This document shows, piece after piece, positions 49,647 through 58,830 of a stretch of 64,000 nt of DNA. Below the pieces are notes generated by a model. That model had not been told where the DNA came from, made no database searches, and saw only the letters and a list, made by a program, of their open reading frames with translations. The first letter of the stretch is position 1. Every line of letters starts with the position of its first letter. The stretch is taken from assembly GCA_963757135.1 (NCBI GenBank), contig CAVWQE010000011.1, forward strand, positions 186,001 through 250,000, written 5' to 3'. The DNA is from Gp1-AA145 sp963757135. Lineage in GTDB: Bacteria; Acidobacteriota; Terriglobia; Terriglobales; Acidobacteriaceae. Position numbers and translations under genes: made by a program.

Positions 49647-51353
49647 CTATTGCCCGTGTTGAGGCAAAGAAGGAGAGGTTTTCGGCTCGGTGACGTGCAG
49701 GATTTGATCGGCCGCAACCTCGGTCATGGTTTGAACCATGCCCGAAGGCCAGTGAATTTCGAGCACCACTTTACGGTCGTTCCCGAGGCCGAAATGAACT
49801 CTGAGGTCGCTGGCCGACGCATATCCAACACTGCTTGTGACCATCGAAGTTTGTTTCCGGCTGCCCCGGCAAATGACTCGCGCGCCGATCGCGGAACGGT
49901 TGCTCTTTGTTCCGGTTAATTTGATTTGCAGCCAATGTTGGAGCGGGCTGCGGTTCACCCACAATTCGGTGGGCCCATTGATGGCCGTCACCGCGATATC
50001 GAGACGGCCATCGTTGTCGAAGTCGGCGAATGCGCAACCGCGGTGCAAACCAACTTGGGAGAAGTCCGCACCGACCTGCGCAGAGACATCGGAAAATTTG
50101 CCGTTCTGATTTCTGAAGATCCGGTTGGGCTGCGGCTCGCTTGCATCCAGACCTCCGTTTGCGACAAAAAGATCGAGCCAGCCGTCGTTATCCAGATCGA
50201 CCAGACCGCATCCCCATCCGTTCCAACCGCGGCTCAGATCCAGCAGCCCGCTGAAGGCGCTCGCGTCCTCGAACGTACCGTCGCCGCGGTTGCGAAAAAG
50301 TTCGAAGGTTTCGCCGCGCAGGCCGGTCATGACGATATCGGGATTCCCGTCGCCGTCAAAGTCGCGCGCGTCAGCTCCCATCCCGGAAATCTGCCGGCCG
50401 TCGCCGTTGTATGCGATACCTGCTTCCATCCCGGCTTCTTGAAATTTTCCGTTGCCGCGATTGCGTAGAAGCAAGTTGCGATCGTTGTCGTTGGCTATGA
50501 AGGCGTCCAGCTTCCCGTTCCCATCGAAATCGGCAAGCGCCACGCCCATCCCTTTGCCCAGGATTTTTTGCAACCCGGCTTCGCGCGAGACTTCCGTAAA
50601 TGTGCCGTTGCCATTGTTGTGATACAGCAGCACGGGCTCAGCACGATACATGTCAGGATGGCAGTAGGTCCGGCTCGATGGTTGCAGGCCGCCGCAAATG
50701 GGATCTGTGCCGGCCGTCCAGTCACAATAATTTGAGACCAGCAGATCGAGGAAGCCGTCGTTGTCGTAGTCAATCCACGCAGCAGCCACGGACCAGAGCA
50801 GCTTGACGGCCGGGTCAGTTCCGCCAACGCCCGCAGCTTGTGTGACGTCGGTGAAGGTGCCGTCGCCGTTGTTGCGATAAAGCGTGTTTCCATGCACCCC
50901 GACCACAAACAGATCTTCCAACCCGTCGTTGTTGTAATCACCGACTGCGACTCCCATTTCGTAGCCGCGTCCCTGGACTCCGGCTTTTTCGGTGATGTCG
51001 GTGAAAGTTCCGTTGCGGTTATTGCGGTACAGGCGATTGAAGAATCGAGGATCGCTCTTTTGCAGCGATGGAAGCCACGCGCCATTCACGCAGTAGAGGT
51101 CGGGCCAGCCGTCGTTGTCGAAATCAATCACGCCTAAGCCGCCGAGAACGGTTTCGACCTGGTATTTGCGGCCCGCGGCGTCATTGCGCAAAACGAAATC
51201 AAGACCACAAGCGGGTGCGACGTTTTGCAGTTGTATCGGCGCGAAAGCTTCTGCGGCGAAGGCCTTCAACAGTGGATTGGCAAGGCCCGTGCCCATGGCC
51301 AAGAGCCGGGCAAAGTCGCGACGATTCAGACCCAGCCGGCTGTTATTCATCAT
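49647..51353 (-). CDS. FG-GAP/ASPIC-UnbV repeat protein, Tat-exported
   Basis: 568 residues. A twin-arginine-type leader (LNRRDFARLLAMGTGLANPL) is followed by FG-GAP/VCBS blade repeats with calcium-type DxDxDG motifs (DFDNDGWPDLYCVNG, DYNNDGLEDLFVVG, DFDGNGKLDAFIAND, DLDNDGWLDLFVANG) and ends in an ASPIC/UnbV domain (AIGARVICRGSRKQTSMV and VVLEIHWPSGMVQTM). The product is an extracytoplasmic beta-propeller of unknown enzymatic role. ATG 51353 overlaps the stop of the TPR gene by 11 bp, showing translational coupling. The longer frame reaching 51647 lies inside the TPR gene. Confidence 0.8.
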   Translation of the reverse strand: MMNNSRLGLNRRDFARLLAMGTGLANPLLKAFAAEAFAPIQLQNVAPACGLDFVLRNDAAGRKYQVETVLGGLGVIDFDNDGWPDLYCVNGAWLPSLQKSDPRFFNRLYRNNRNGTFTDITEKAGVQGRGYEMGVAVGDYNNDGLEDLFVVGVHGNTLYRNNGDGTFTDVTQAAGVGGTDPAVKLLWSVAAAWIDYDNDGFLDLLVSNYCDWTAGTDPICGGLQPSSRTYCHPDMYRAEPVLLYHNNGNGTFTEVSREAGLQKILGKGMGVALADFDGNGKLDAFIANDNDRNLLLRNRGNGKFQEAGMEAGIAYNGDGRQISGMGADARDFDGDGNPDIVMTGLRGETFELFRNRGDGTFEDASAFSGLLDLSRGWNGWGCGLVDLDNDGWLDLFVANGGLDASEPQPNRIFRNQNGKFSDVSAQVGADFSQVGLHRGCAFADFDNDGRLDIAVTAINGPTELWVNRSPLQHWLQIKLTGTKSNRSAIGARVICRGSRKQTSMVTSSVGYASASDLRVHFGLGNDRKVVLEIHWPSGMVQTMTEVAADQILHVTEPKTSPSLPQHGQ

Positions 51354-53148
51354 GTTTGGACTGACGGGACTCCTGCTGGAAGCGGTCCGATATCTCGCGC
51401 GCGGCCTGAAATGCCTGCTCGGCCTCGTTGTCCTTTCCCATCTTGCGCAGCACCATGCCCAGAAGATAATGCAGGCTGCCTTTTTCGTCCGGATAACCCT
51501 GCTGCAGCGCCGGAGCAAGATTCTCCAGCGCTTCCTGTAGGGCGCCGGTTTGCGCGCAAGCCGTCCCCAGTTCCACGCGAGTGGTAACGTCGCGGGGATC
51601 GTGCGCAACGAGTTCCCGAAGATACGCGAGCGCCATTGGATAGTCACGCCGCTGCATGGCGGTTTTGGCCAGCACCCGCTTCGCAGGAAGACACCGGGCT
51701 TCGAATTTCAGCGCAGCCTGTGCGCTCTGCTCGGCGGACTCGAGCTGCTCTGCGCCGAGCTGCGATTCAGCGAGCCGCGCCCAGAGAGACGCGTCATTGG
51801 TTCTTCGCGACAGCGCTGCCTGGTATTCCTGAATTGCAGCTTTTGCGTTGCCTTGAAGCCGCAGCAGAACATCGCCACGGATGATGTGCGAGGCGACGTC
51901 GTCGCCGCTCGCCTTTTGCACGCGTTCGGCCGCAACAGCCGCCTCGCGAGAGTAGCAAGCGGAAAGCCAGAACGAGGCTTCCGCCGATGCAGAATCCTGG
52001 ATGCTGTGTTCCAGCACCGGAATCGCGTCGGCGCAGCGGTCGATATGAGCGAACGCTATGCCGCGCCAGAGTGCGTGATAATTCGACTCCGGAACGGCGA
52101 GCTCGGCCAGTTTTTCCCATCTCTGCTCGCGATAGAGCTGCTCCGCAGGAATGGATGGATGCTGCGGCCTGCTTGACGCCGAGTTCGAGGACGCAGACTT
52201 CGACGATGCGGACTTCGACAAAGAATTCGGATCGCAGTGCGGCCCTTTCAAGCATTTCAAGAACTGAACAGCCGCGCCTTTCGCTGCGGAGGGGTCCGGG
52301 ATGTGCAAGCCGGCAGGCCAGTCACGCAGGGTCTGGGCCAATGCGAACGACGAGCGTCCAGCGATTGCGTTTATATGATCTACGACTGCCGTCGCGTCGC
52401 TGTCCTTCGCGGCAATGAAGGTTTGCACTTCCCATGCACGCAGATCACTCGGATCTTTCTTCAAAACACGGTCGACCGATTCGCGAGCGGCGACGGTGTC
52501 GCCGGAGGTGCATTGAACAAATGCGATTTCGCTCCAGATGCCGGGGGAATCGTCATCCAGTCCTGCCGCACGAAGAAGAAGTTCGAGCTTATAGGCATCG
52601 TTCGCTGAGGTCGAAAGCGCCTGGAGACGATACTCGGCAGCAAGCCCAGCTTGCGAACTGCGCAGCTCGGCCGCGAGCTGCGCGAACCGATCAAGGCTGA
52701 AGTCGGTCAGGGTAATTGCAGCCTGCGTCGACTCAGGGCTTGCTTGCTGGGCCGCCAAGTAGGCGCGGGCCGCTTCGCTGTAATTCCCGAGTCCCGCCTG
52801 GGCTTCGCCCAGATACTCGAGCGGAAATTCTTCCTGGGGACGCAGCTTGGCCGCCGCCTTAAGAAACAGGACGGCACGCAGAGACTTCCCGGTCCGAAGC
52901 AGGTCGATGCCGAGCAACAAATTGACGAAGTAGTCCCCGGGCCGGATTTTGTACGCGCTTTCGAGCAGGGGAATTGCTTCCGCATATTGGTCCTGCTTAT
53001 GAAGCTCGAAAGCGTTATGCAAGATCGATTCAAACTGCTGCTGTGCAGGCGTGGCCCCACGTCTTTGCGACCAGGCGGACGACGAGAACGACGCCAGGAA
53101 AACAAGCAGGCAGCATGAACGACGCAGATTTACGCCAAGCGGATACAT
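51343..53148 (-). CDS. Secreted TPR-repeat protein
   Basis: 601 residues. A signal peptide (VNLRRSCCLLVFLASFSSSA, cut before WSQ or QRR) is followed by tetratricopeptide repeats through the length, e.g. EAIPLLESAYKIRPGDYFVN, LLGIDLLRTGKSLRAVLFLK and ALAYLRELVAHDPRDVTTRV. A Ser/Ala/Lys low-complexity linker (KSASSKSASSNSASS) sits near the middle. TPR proteins next to UnbV/FG-GAP proteins are common in acidobacteria and are thought to form an extracytoplasmic complex. Start at 53148 chosen from the signal peptide. Confidence 0.85.
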   Translation of the reverse strand: MYPLGVNLRRSCCLLVFLASFSSSAWSQRRGATPAQQQFESILHNAFELHKQDQYAEAIPLLESAYKIRPGDYFVNLLLGIDLLRTGKSLRAVLFLKAAAKLRPQEEFPLEYLGEAQAGLGNYSEAARAYLAAQQASPESTQAAITLTDFSLDRFAQLAAELRSSQAGLAAEYRLQALSTSANDAYKLELLLRAAGLDDDSPGIWSEIAFVQCTSGDTVAARESVDRVLKKDPSDLRAWEVQTFIAAKDSDATAVVDHINAIAGRSSFALAQTLRDWPAGLHIPDPSAAKGAAVQFLKCLKGPHCDPNSLSKSASSKSASSNSASSRPQHPSIPAEQLYREQRWEKLAELAVPESNYHALWRGIAFAHIDRCADAIPVLEHSIQDSASAEASFWLSACYSREAAVAAERVQKASGDDVASHIIRGDVLLRLQGNAKAAIQEYQAALSRRTNDASLWARLAESQLGAEQLESAEQSAQAALKFEARCLPAKRVLAKTAMQRRDYPMALAYLRELVAHDPRDVTTRVELGTACAQTGALQEALENLAPALQQGYPDEKGSLHYLLGMVLRKMGKDNEAEQAFQAAREISDRFQQESRQSKHDE

Positions 53149-53289
53149 GGGAACCAAAGCCTCAGCATACGACAGTCGTCCTGGCTCATGCGGGCAGCTG
53201 ATCAAATTTCGAAAGGAATATTAGATAATTAACGTCCTTTCTGAATAGTAATTCGTTATTCTTGCGCGGCAACGAAGTTGACGGCACCC

Positions 53290-54519
53290 ATGAACCTACT
53301 TGCTCTCATCTCTCTGGCCACACTGTTGGCGGGCTCCGCTCCTGGCGCTCGACCGCTGCCGACCTTGCACGGCGGAGTTGTGGTCGAGGGCCCCGGAACA
53401 TTTCAGCAGGACACAAAACTTAGTATCACCGGGCATGTGATTCTGCGAAAGCTCACGCTCCAATTGAATGCGCCGGTTGAGATTGCCGAAGGCGCGACCC
53501 TGGAGCTTCGTGACGTTAAGCTCATCGTTTCCGATCCGCCGAACTCGGCGAACGGCACCAGCAACCTGCACTGCCAGGGGCCGGCCAATCTGGTGATTCA
53601 CAATTCCAGCATACGGCCTGTGGGGAGCGCACATCCGATCTGGGTCTTAAAGGGCAAGCTCGAGGTGGACGGATTCGACACCATGAACTCCGAGTTTCAT
53701 CTCGATCATGTTGATGCGAAGCTCAATCACTTCAAAATATTCGAACTTGAAATCTCGAAAGCGAGCACGGTTTCCGCGAGCCATCTGGACCTGGTGTTTC
53801 TCTCCACTCACACTGGCGATGGCGACCGCCTCACCTTTTCCGACATCCCGACCGAAAAGCCCTTCGATAAGGAACTCGCGCTTGGCTCTGGCGCCAAGGC
53901 ACGTTTGACCGACACCCGCATCCAGATTTTTCTGTTGTACGTTCACGGAAGCAGCCAGGCAACGCTTAGCCAGATGGCCCGCGTGCAGCTGGCCATGTTT
54001 CCCGACTGCCACGGAAGCTTGCGCTTGCCGCACGGCCAGACGGGAACGGAGAACGCGCCTGCGGTTTTTCCACAAGCCGGCGCTTCCGATTGTCCCTTTC
54101 AACTCACGCTCAAGAGCGTGAACGTTGACACCTGGGATGTCTACGCGGGGGGCCGCGCGGATCTCACCTTCGATCACAGCGTCATTGATGAGTTGGTCGC
54201 CAACGATCACGCAAAGCTCACCGTCCGCGACTCGAATGTTTACGCCGACTGGCTCGCAGGTGCCGGCGACTCTGTCATACGAATCGAGAATTCCACCGTC
54301 GGAGCATTGCGCCTTGCCGCAGAGCGTCCTGATTTAGCCACCAGCGAGGCGCGCTTCTCAGGACGAAGCTCGGCCGAATTTTCCAAAGTTCGATTTGATT
54401 GCGGGCTGGTGGCGAGTGGAGAAGCTAAGGTCGAAATCGACCAGGCGTCTACGCCGCCGAAGTACATTCACCGAAGCGGAAACGCCACCGTACACGCTGG
54501 CGCTACTCCCAAGCCGTGA
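53290..54519 (+). CDS. Secreted beta-helix-like hypothetical protein (409 aa)
   Basis: A signal peptide (LLALISLATLLAGSAPGA) then a beta-strand-rich sequence with repeated short strand-turn units (ITGHVILRKLTLQLNAPVEI, AEGATLELRDVKLIV, DDHAKLTVRDSNV-like turns, VIRIENSTVGALRLA), as in right-handed parallel beta-helices. No catalytic motif recognised. It is divergent from the TPR gene across a short 140-bp region, and is followed directly by the epimerase-like gene in the same direction. It may bind or act on carbohydrate. Confidence 0.6.
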   Translation: MNLLALISLATLLAGSAPGARPLPTLHGGVVVEGPGTFQQDTKLSITGHVILRKLTLQLNAPVEIAEGATLELRDVKLIVSDPPNSANGTSNLHCQGPANLVIHNSSIRPVGSAHPIWVLKGKLEVDGFDTMNSEFHLDHVDAKLNHFKIFELEISKASTVSASHLDLVFLSTHTGDGDRLTFSDIPTEKPFDKELALGSGAKARLTDTRIQIFLLYVHGSSQATLSQMARVQLAMFPDCHGSLRLPHGQTGTENAPAVFPQAGASDCPFQLTLKSVNVDTWDVYAGGRADLTFDHSVIDELVANDHAKLTVRDSNVYADWLAGAGDSVIRIENSTVGALRLAAERPDLATSEARFSGRSSAEFSKVRFDCGLVASGEAKVEIDQASTPPKYIHRSGNATVHAGATPKP

Positions 54520-54546
54520 ACTAGTTTGTCGAAGGAAAGGATTGAT

Positions 54547-55545
54547 GTGCCGGAATTGTCTGTGAACGCAGATTGGAGCTATCGCGGCCTGCGCGTCGTG
54601 ATGATCGAGAACCGATTCCTGCGGGTGGCGATTCTGCCCGAGGCCGGAGCCAAGATTTGGCAGATTACTTACAAGCCCCTCGATGCCGATCTGCTCTGGA
54701 ACAATTCGCGCAGTGGCCCCGCCCGTCTTCCGCTAAATTCTCGCTACGATGACGTGTGGAGCGGCGGCTGGGACGAGCTGTTTCCCAACGATGAAGTCGC
54801 CATGATTGACGGCGAAAGCTACCCGGACCACGGGGAGCTGTGGACCGGCGAATGGAGCGCGGAAACATTCGCCCACGCGGACGATGTCGGGGTGCGATTG
54901 CGATATGTCACCCCAATCAGCGCGATTGAGATTGAAAAGACGATCCGAATCAGCCGGAAACGCGCGTGCATCGATTTTCACCATCGCTTCGTGAACCGCT
55001 CAAGAAACTGCTTCCCTTTCCTGTGGAAGCTGCATCCGGCAATGGCAGTTTCGACGCAACATCGAATTGATTTTCCAGCGATGAAAGTGGCGCTTGAACC
55101 GGCGTTTCCAGGTACGCTGGCCGGCTCACCTGAGATCAGCAACTGGCCCATTGTTCGCGGGCCACAAGGGGACATCGACCTGCGCCGTATCCCGCCCGAG
55201 GACGCGAAGCAACTTTATTTCTTTTACGGCACGGAAATGCAAGGGAATTGGTGCGCTCTCACCAATACAGCAAACAAACTTTCTTGCGCCCTGCAGTTCG
55301 ACGCCACAATCTTCCCGTGCTGCTGGCTGTTCGCGGCCTATGGCGGCTGGCGCAACCATAATGTGGCGGTTCTGGAACCGTGCACCGGCTATCCTCTGAA
55401 CTTTGAGGCCATGAAGGCTTCGGGGCGGCACCGCAGCTTGCGGCCGGGGGAAACGCTTGAGACCGATGTTCGTTTCCTTGTTCAGGAGGGGCTGAGTTCG
55501 GTCGGAGAGATTGATGTGGCTGGCATCATGAAAGAAGCTGCTTAG
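54547..55545 (+). CDS. Aldose-epimerase-like (galactose-mutarotase fold) protein
   Basis: About 332 residues from a GTG at 54547 preceded by AAGGAAAGG; a TTG at 54526 would add seven. The sequence has the mutarotase-like beta-supersandwich order: VMIENRFLRVAILPEAGAKI, WSGGWDELFPND, YPDHGELW and FHHRFVNRSRNCFPFLWKLH, then LEPCTGYPLNFEAM. The pattern matches DUF4432/DUF5107-type relatives of aldose 1-epimerase; His and Glu candidates are in DHGELW and LWKLHP. Expected to handle sugar anomers in the same pathway as the dehydrogenase and dehydratase. Confidence 0.65.
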   Translation: MPELSVNADWSYRGLRVVMIENRFLRVAILPEAGAKIWQITYKPLDADLLWNNSRSGPARLPLNSRYDDVWSGGWDELFPNDEVAMIDGESYPDHGELWTGEWSAETFAHADDVGVRLRYVTPISAIEIEKTIRISRKRACIDFHHRFVNRSRNCFPFLWKLHPAMAVSTQHRIDFPAMKVALEPAFPGTLAGSPEISNWPIVRGPQGDIDLRRIPPEDAKQLYFFYGTEMQGNWCALTNTANKLSCALQFDATIFPCCWLFAAYGGWRNHNVAVLEPCTGYPLNFEAMKASGRHRSLRPGETLETDVRFLVQEGLSSVGEIDVAGIMKEAA

Positions 55546-55549
55546 AACC

Positions 55550-55999
55550 TCACTTCGACTCTGACGCCGCCTTGGGTTCGAGTGACAGCAAAATCGCGGC
55601 CGCGATCGCCAGGACGACACCAAATCCCTGAGTCGGCGTGACGCGTTCGTGCAGCAGCGCGACGGCGAGAAATACCGTCACCAGCGGATATAACGAAATC
55701 AACGAAATGACGACCGATGCCTTGCCTCCCGATTCGAGCGCGGTAAAGCTGGTAAGCGCGCCCAGTCCGTTCAGAACCCCTCCCGCAATCGCCGCCACGG
55801 CGATTCCAGTGCGCAAGTGCCATTGAATCGGAACCGAGACCGCAAGGATCGCCGAGATGGCGAGGATCGCGTACGCGAACCAGACGAATGACAGTGTGCT
55901 GGAAATCCTGTTGGTCGCGAGCTTTTGCGTAACGCCGGTGATCCCCCAGAAAACCAGGGCCACTGCGGCAAACGACATCCATGCAGGGAAAGAATGCAT
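55550..55999 (-). CDS. Half-size EamA/DMT transporter (149 aa)
   Basis: A single EamA domain with about 4-5 transmembrane helices: MSFAAVALVFWGITGVTQKL, VWFAYAILAISAILAVSV, GGVLNGLGALTSFTALESGG and LISLYPLVTVFLAVALLHER, then VVLAIAAAILLSLEPKAA. Full DMT carriers have two such domains; here each is a separate gene, the partner being 12 bp upstream. Its 3' end almost meets the convergent epimerase gene. Confidence 0.8.
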   Translation of the reverse strand: MHSFPAWMSFAAVALVFWGITGVTQKLATNRISSTLSFVWFAYAILAISAILAVSVPIQWHLRTGIAVAAIAGGVLNGLGALTSFTALESGGKASVVISLISLYPLVTVFLAVALLHERVTPTQGFGVVLAIAAAILLSLEPKAASESK

Positions 56000-56011
56000 A
56001 CGTTTATGCGT

Positions 56012-56500
56012 TTACATGCTAAGTAAGTAGATCGCAACCAATGCCAACAGCAGGCCTGCCTTCTGCGCAGTCCCAATGCGCTCGTGCAGCAGGGTGACGG
56101 CGAGAATCACCGTGACCAGCGGAAACAGAGCGGTCACCGGCGAAACAATGGAGGCCGGTCCACCGATATTCAGCGCATGAAAGAAAGCAATATTTCCAGC
56201 GCCTCCGAGAATTCCGGTGAAAAAAGCCCACGCGATTCCAATCTTGTGACCTTCTTGCGGTTTGCGCGAACGTGACGCGCGCCAGACTACAAGGATCAGC
56301 GGCGCCAGTCCAAAAGCAAAAAATACCTGGTTGGTATTGGCCTCGACGCCGTCGGATGCGATCTTGGACACGGCGCCCCATGCGCCCCACACCAGAATCG
56401 TGAGCAGCGAGAACGCGAGCCAGCGCGACATCCCCAAAACTTTGGGGACAACGCGCTCTGCCGAGCTCTCCGCGGTTGTGGTCAATCCGGGGACTGTCAT
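56012..56500 (-). CDS. Half-size EamA/DMT transporter (162 aa)
   Basis: One EamA domain: LAFSLLTILVWGAWGAVSKI, NQVFFAFGLAPLILVVWR, GIAWAFFTGILGGAGNIAFF and VTALFPLVTVILAVTLLHER, ending LALVAIYLLSM. ATG 56500 is 2 bp from the stop of the dehydrogenase gene, so all three genes form an operon; the longer frame to 56785 lies in that gene. Together with the second half it probably forms a heterodimer exporting or importing a metabolite. Confidence 0.8.
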   Translation of the reverse strand: MTVPGLTTTAESSAERVVPKVLGMSRWLAFSLLTILVWGAWGAVSKIASDGVEANTNQVFFAFGLAPLILVVWRASRSRKPQEGHKIGIAWAFFTGILGGAGNIAFFHALNIGGPASIVSPVTALFPLVTVILAVTLLHERIGTAQKAGLLLALVAIYLLSM

Positions 56501-56502
56501 GG

Positions 56503-57501
56503 TTAGGCGCCCGGCGCAACTTCGAGCATCATTTTGAGCGCGTCGCCCGGATTGCCGCTCATGCGTTCGAACGCTTCTTGTCCGCGCTCGAGAGTCATAC
56601 GGGCGGTCCAGCGGCTCAAGTCGATTTCGCCGGCGATCAAAAGATCCAGCGAACGCCGAAAATCCGCCGGCGTGTAAGCAAATGACATCACTACGCGATG
56701 TTCCTTGCGAATGCTGGTGATGAAATTTATTTCGCTGCGCTGTGTGGCCATGCCCAGCAGCACCACCTGGCCGCCAGGACGGCAAAGATCGAATGCCGTC
56801 TGACGCGCCGCCGGCGTACCGCTCGCGTCAAGGACAACATCAAAACCCGGCCCGGCAAGCCGCAACGCTTCCTTCAACCCGTCCACGCCAGAGACGTTGC
56901 GCGTGGCTGATGCCCCGAGCGTCTTCATCACCTGCAATCGTTGGTCGTTGACGTCCAGTGCGAGAACATCCCGCGCACCAATGCGAAGACCGGCGAGCAG
57001 CGCCAAAGCGCCCATGGTGCCAGCACCCACCAGAGCCAAGCGGAAAAACGGGGCGGGCGACACCAAGCGGAACAGGTGCACGATGTTGGCGAGGGGCTCT
57101 GCCAGAATTGCTAGACCGTCGGAAAGAGAATCGGGAATTTCGTAAACCTGTGTGCCCGGCAGCGTCACGTATTCGGTAAACGTGCCGGAAGTCGAGCCGA
57201 GTCCCAGCAGGGTCCACGACGAACACAGGTTCTGCTGGCCGGAATTGCAGGCATGGCAACGGCTGCAACTCACAAGCGGATTTGCCACTACACGACATCC
57301 GTCCGGCAGCCGGCCGACCAGTTCATGACCCAACACGAGCGGCGGACGGCGCAGCGCGCTGTGGCCCAGAAAGCCGGAGATGTCGGAGCCGCAAATTCCC
57401 GCGACCTTGACCGCGATCTCAGTTTCTCCTTTCTTTGGGGTCGGGCGTGGACGCTCTTCGATCTCCACTTTTCCCGGCGCGGTATAAACCAATGCACGCA
57501 T
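56503..57501 (-). CDS. Zinc-dependent medium-chain alcohol/polyol dehydrogenase
   Basis: 332 residues. The catalytic zinc region is GICGSDISGFLG, then LVLGHELVGRLPDG (His-Glu); the structural zinc Cys cluster is CSRCHACNSGQQNLC. The Rossmann fold is ALVGAGTMGALALLAGLRIG with DVNDQRL downstream, suggesting NAD. Related to sorbitol/threonine/galactitol-type dehydrogenases. ATG 57501 starts the conserved MRALVYTAPGKVEIEERP. First gene of a minus-strand operon with two half-size EamA transporters; divergent from the enolase-superfamily gene. Confidence 0.85.
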   Translation of the reverse strand: MRALVYTAPGKVEIEERPRPTPKKGETEIAVKVAGICGSDISGFLGHSALRRPPLVLGHELVGRLPDGCRVVANPLVSCSRCHACNSGQQNLCSSWTLLGLGSTSGTFTEYVTLPGTQVYEIPDSLSDGLAILAEPLANIVHLFRLVSPAPFFRLALVGAGTMGALALLAGLRIGARDVLALDVNDQRLQVMKTLGASATRNVSGVDGLKEALRLAGPGFDVVLDASGTPAARQTAFDLCRPGGQVVLLGMATQRSEINFITSIRKEHRVVMSFAYTPADFRRSLDLLIAGEIDLSRWTARMTLERGQEAFERMSGNPGDALKMMLEVAPGA

Positions 57502-57604
57502 GGGCTGAAGTATAAGGCAGTGGCTTTCCTCGTGGCATCGGATTAGCGATATTTTTAACCAGTTTTCGCCTCGCAACAGAGGAACGGCGTGTGTACAGTA
57601 AGCG

Positions 57605-58828
57605 ATGCCGCTCAGCATTCAACATTCAGCAGCACGGGAGACTCGCGTGAGGAGAATCGACTCTGTAGATTTTTTCTACCTTTCCATGCCGGAAGTGACG
57701 ACAGAGGGGGACGGCAGCCAGGATGCGCTTTTGGTTCGCGTTTCTTCGGGCGGCATGGTCGGATGGGGCGAATGTGAGGCGTCTCCGCTGGTTTCGATCG
57801 CCGCTTTCGTGTGCCCAATGTCGCATGGCGCATGCCGGCCGGTGAGCGCCTCGGTGCTTGGTCAGGAACTCGAAACTCCCGAGGACATCCAACGGATCGC
57901 GGCGCAAATTGAACTCGACAGCATGGATCTGCTGCAAGCTCCCCATACGTGGTCAGGTGTGGAGATAGCCCTCTGGGATTTGCTCGGAAAATTGCGCGGC
58001 GAGCCCGTCTGGAAGTTGCTCCGCTATAACCAGTGCTTTCGAAAACTACCCTATGCGTCACAGCTCTTCGGCGACACCCCCGAACAAACCTACGAGCGAG
58101 CAGTCACAGCGCGGAAGAATGATTTTCGCGCGGTGAAGTTTGGTTGGGGACCGGTGGGAAGAGGAGAGCTTAAAACTGACGTCGAGCATTTTTCAGCTGC
58201 TCGTGAAGGCTTGGGCCAGGACTCCTACCTCATGATCGACGTTGGACAAGTTTTCGGCACCAGCGTCGAAGCCGCAGCGGAAAGGCTGCCCTCCCTGCAG
58301 GAAATCGGTGCGTTATGGCTCGAGGAGCCGTTTCACACCAGCGCGCTCGCCGAGTATGCCGCCCTGAGCGCGAAGAGCGGCCGGGTAAAACTTGCTGGAG
58401 GGGAAGCCGCGCATAACTTCTATATGGCCCGACACCTCATCGATTACGCGAAAGTCGGCTATATCCAGGTGGACTGTGGGAGAATAGGCGGCATTGGACC
58501 CGCAAAGGAAGTTGCCGATTACGCTGTTGCGAAAGGCGTCACATTTGTAAACCACACGTTCACTTCACATCTTGCGTTGAGCGCGTCGCTGCAACCCTAT
58601 GCCGGCCTGCGTGACCACGAAATTTGTGAGTATCCGTTTGCGCCGAAATCCCTGGCCGTGGATCTGACTTCGAATCGTCTGCAGCGCGACCGCGACGGGT
58701 ATCTTGCCGTACCCGATTCTCCCGGGCTAGGGATAAGCATTAATTCAGAAGCTGTGCGATCGTATCTTGTGAAGGTCGAGATTCGAGTACAAGGCAAGAA
58801 TTTGTTCTCATCCTCTGAGAATTTGTGA
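57605..58828 (+). CDS. Enolase-superfamily (mandelate racemase/muconate lactonizing) dehydratase-like
   Basis: 407 residues. N-terminal capping domain (about 15-130) and barrel with the three metal ligands: Asp in LMIDVGQVFG, Glu in LWLEEPFHTS and Glu in KLAGGEAAHNF. Other positions are the lysine region DFRAVKFGWGP, QVDCGRIGGIGPAKE and the His in FVNHTFTSHLALS. Sugar-acid dehydratases (galactonate, fuconate, rhamnonate types) share this arrangement. With an aldose epimerase, SDR and alpha-galactosidase nearby, a sugar-acid dehydratase role is plausible. A GTG at 57647 is an alternative start. Confidence 0.8.
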   Translation: MPLSIQHSAARETRVRRIDSVDFFYLSMPEVTTEGDGSQDALLVRVSSGGMVGWGECEASPLVSIAAFVCPMSHGACRPVSASVLGQELETPEDIQRIAAQIELDSMDLLQAPHTWSGVEIALWDLLGKLRGEPVWKLLRYNQCFRKLPYASQLFGDTPEQTYERAVTARKNDFRAVKFGWGPVGRGELKTDVEHFSAAREGLGQDSYLMIDVGQVFGTSVEAAAERLPSLQEIGALWLEEPFHTSALAEYAALSAKSGRVKLAGGEAAHNFYMARHLIDYAKVGYIQVDCGRIGGIGPAKEVADYAVAKGVTFVNHTFTSHLALSASLQPYAGLRDHEICEYPFAPKSLAVDLTSNRLQRDRDGYLAVPDSPGLGISINSEAVRSYLVKVEIRVQGKNLFSSSENL

Positions 58829-58830
58829 TC

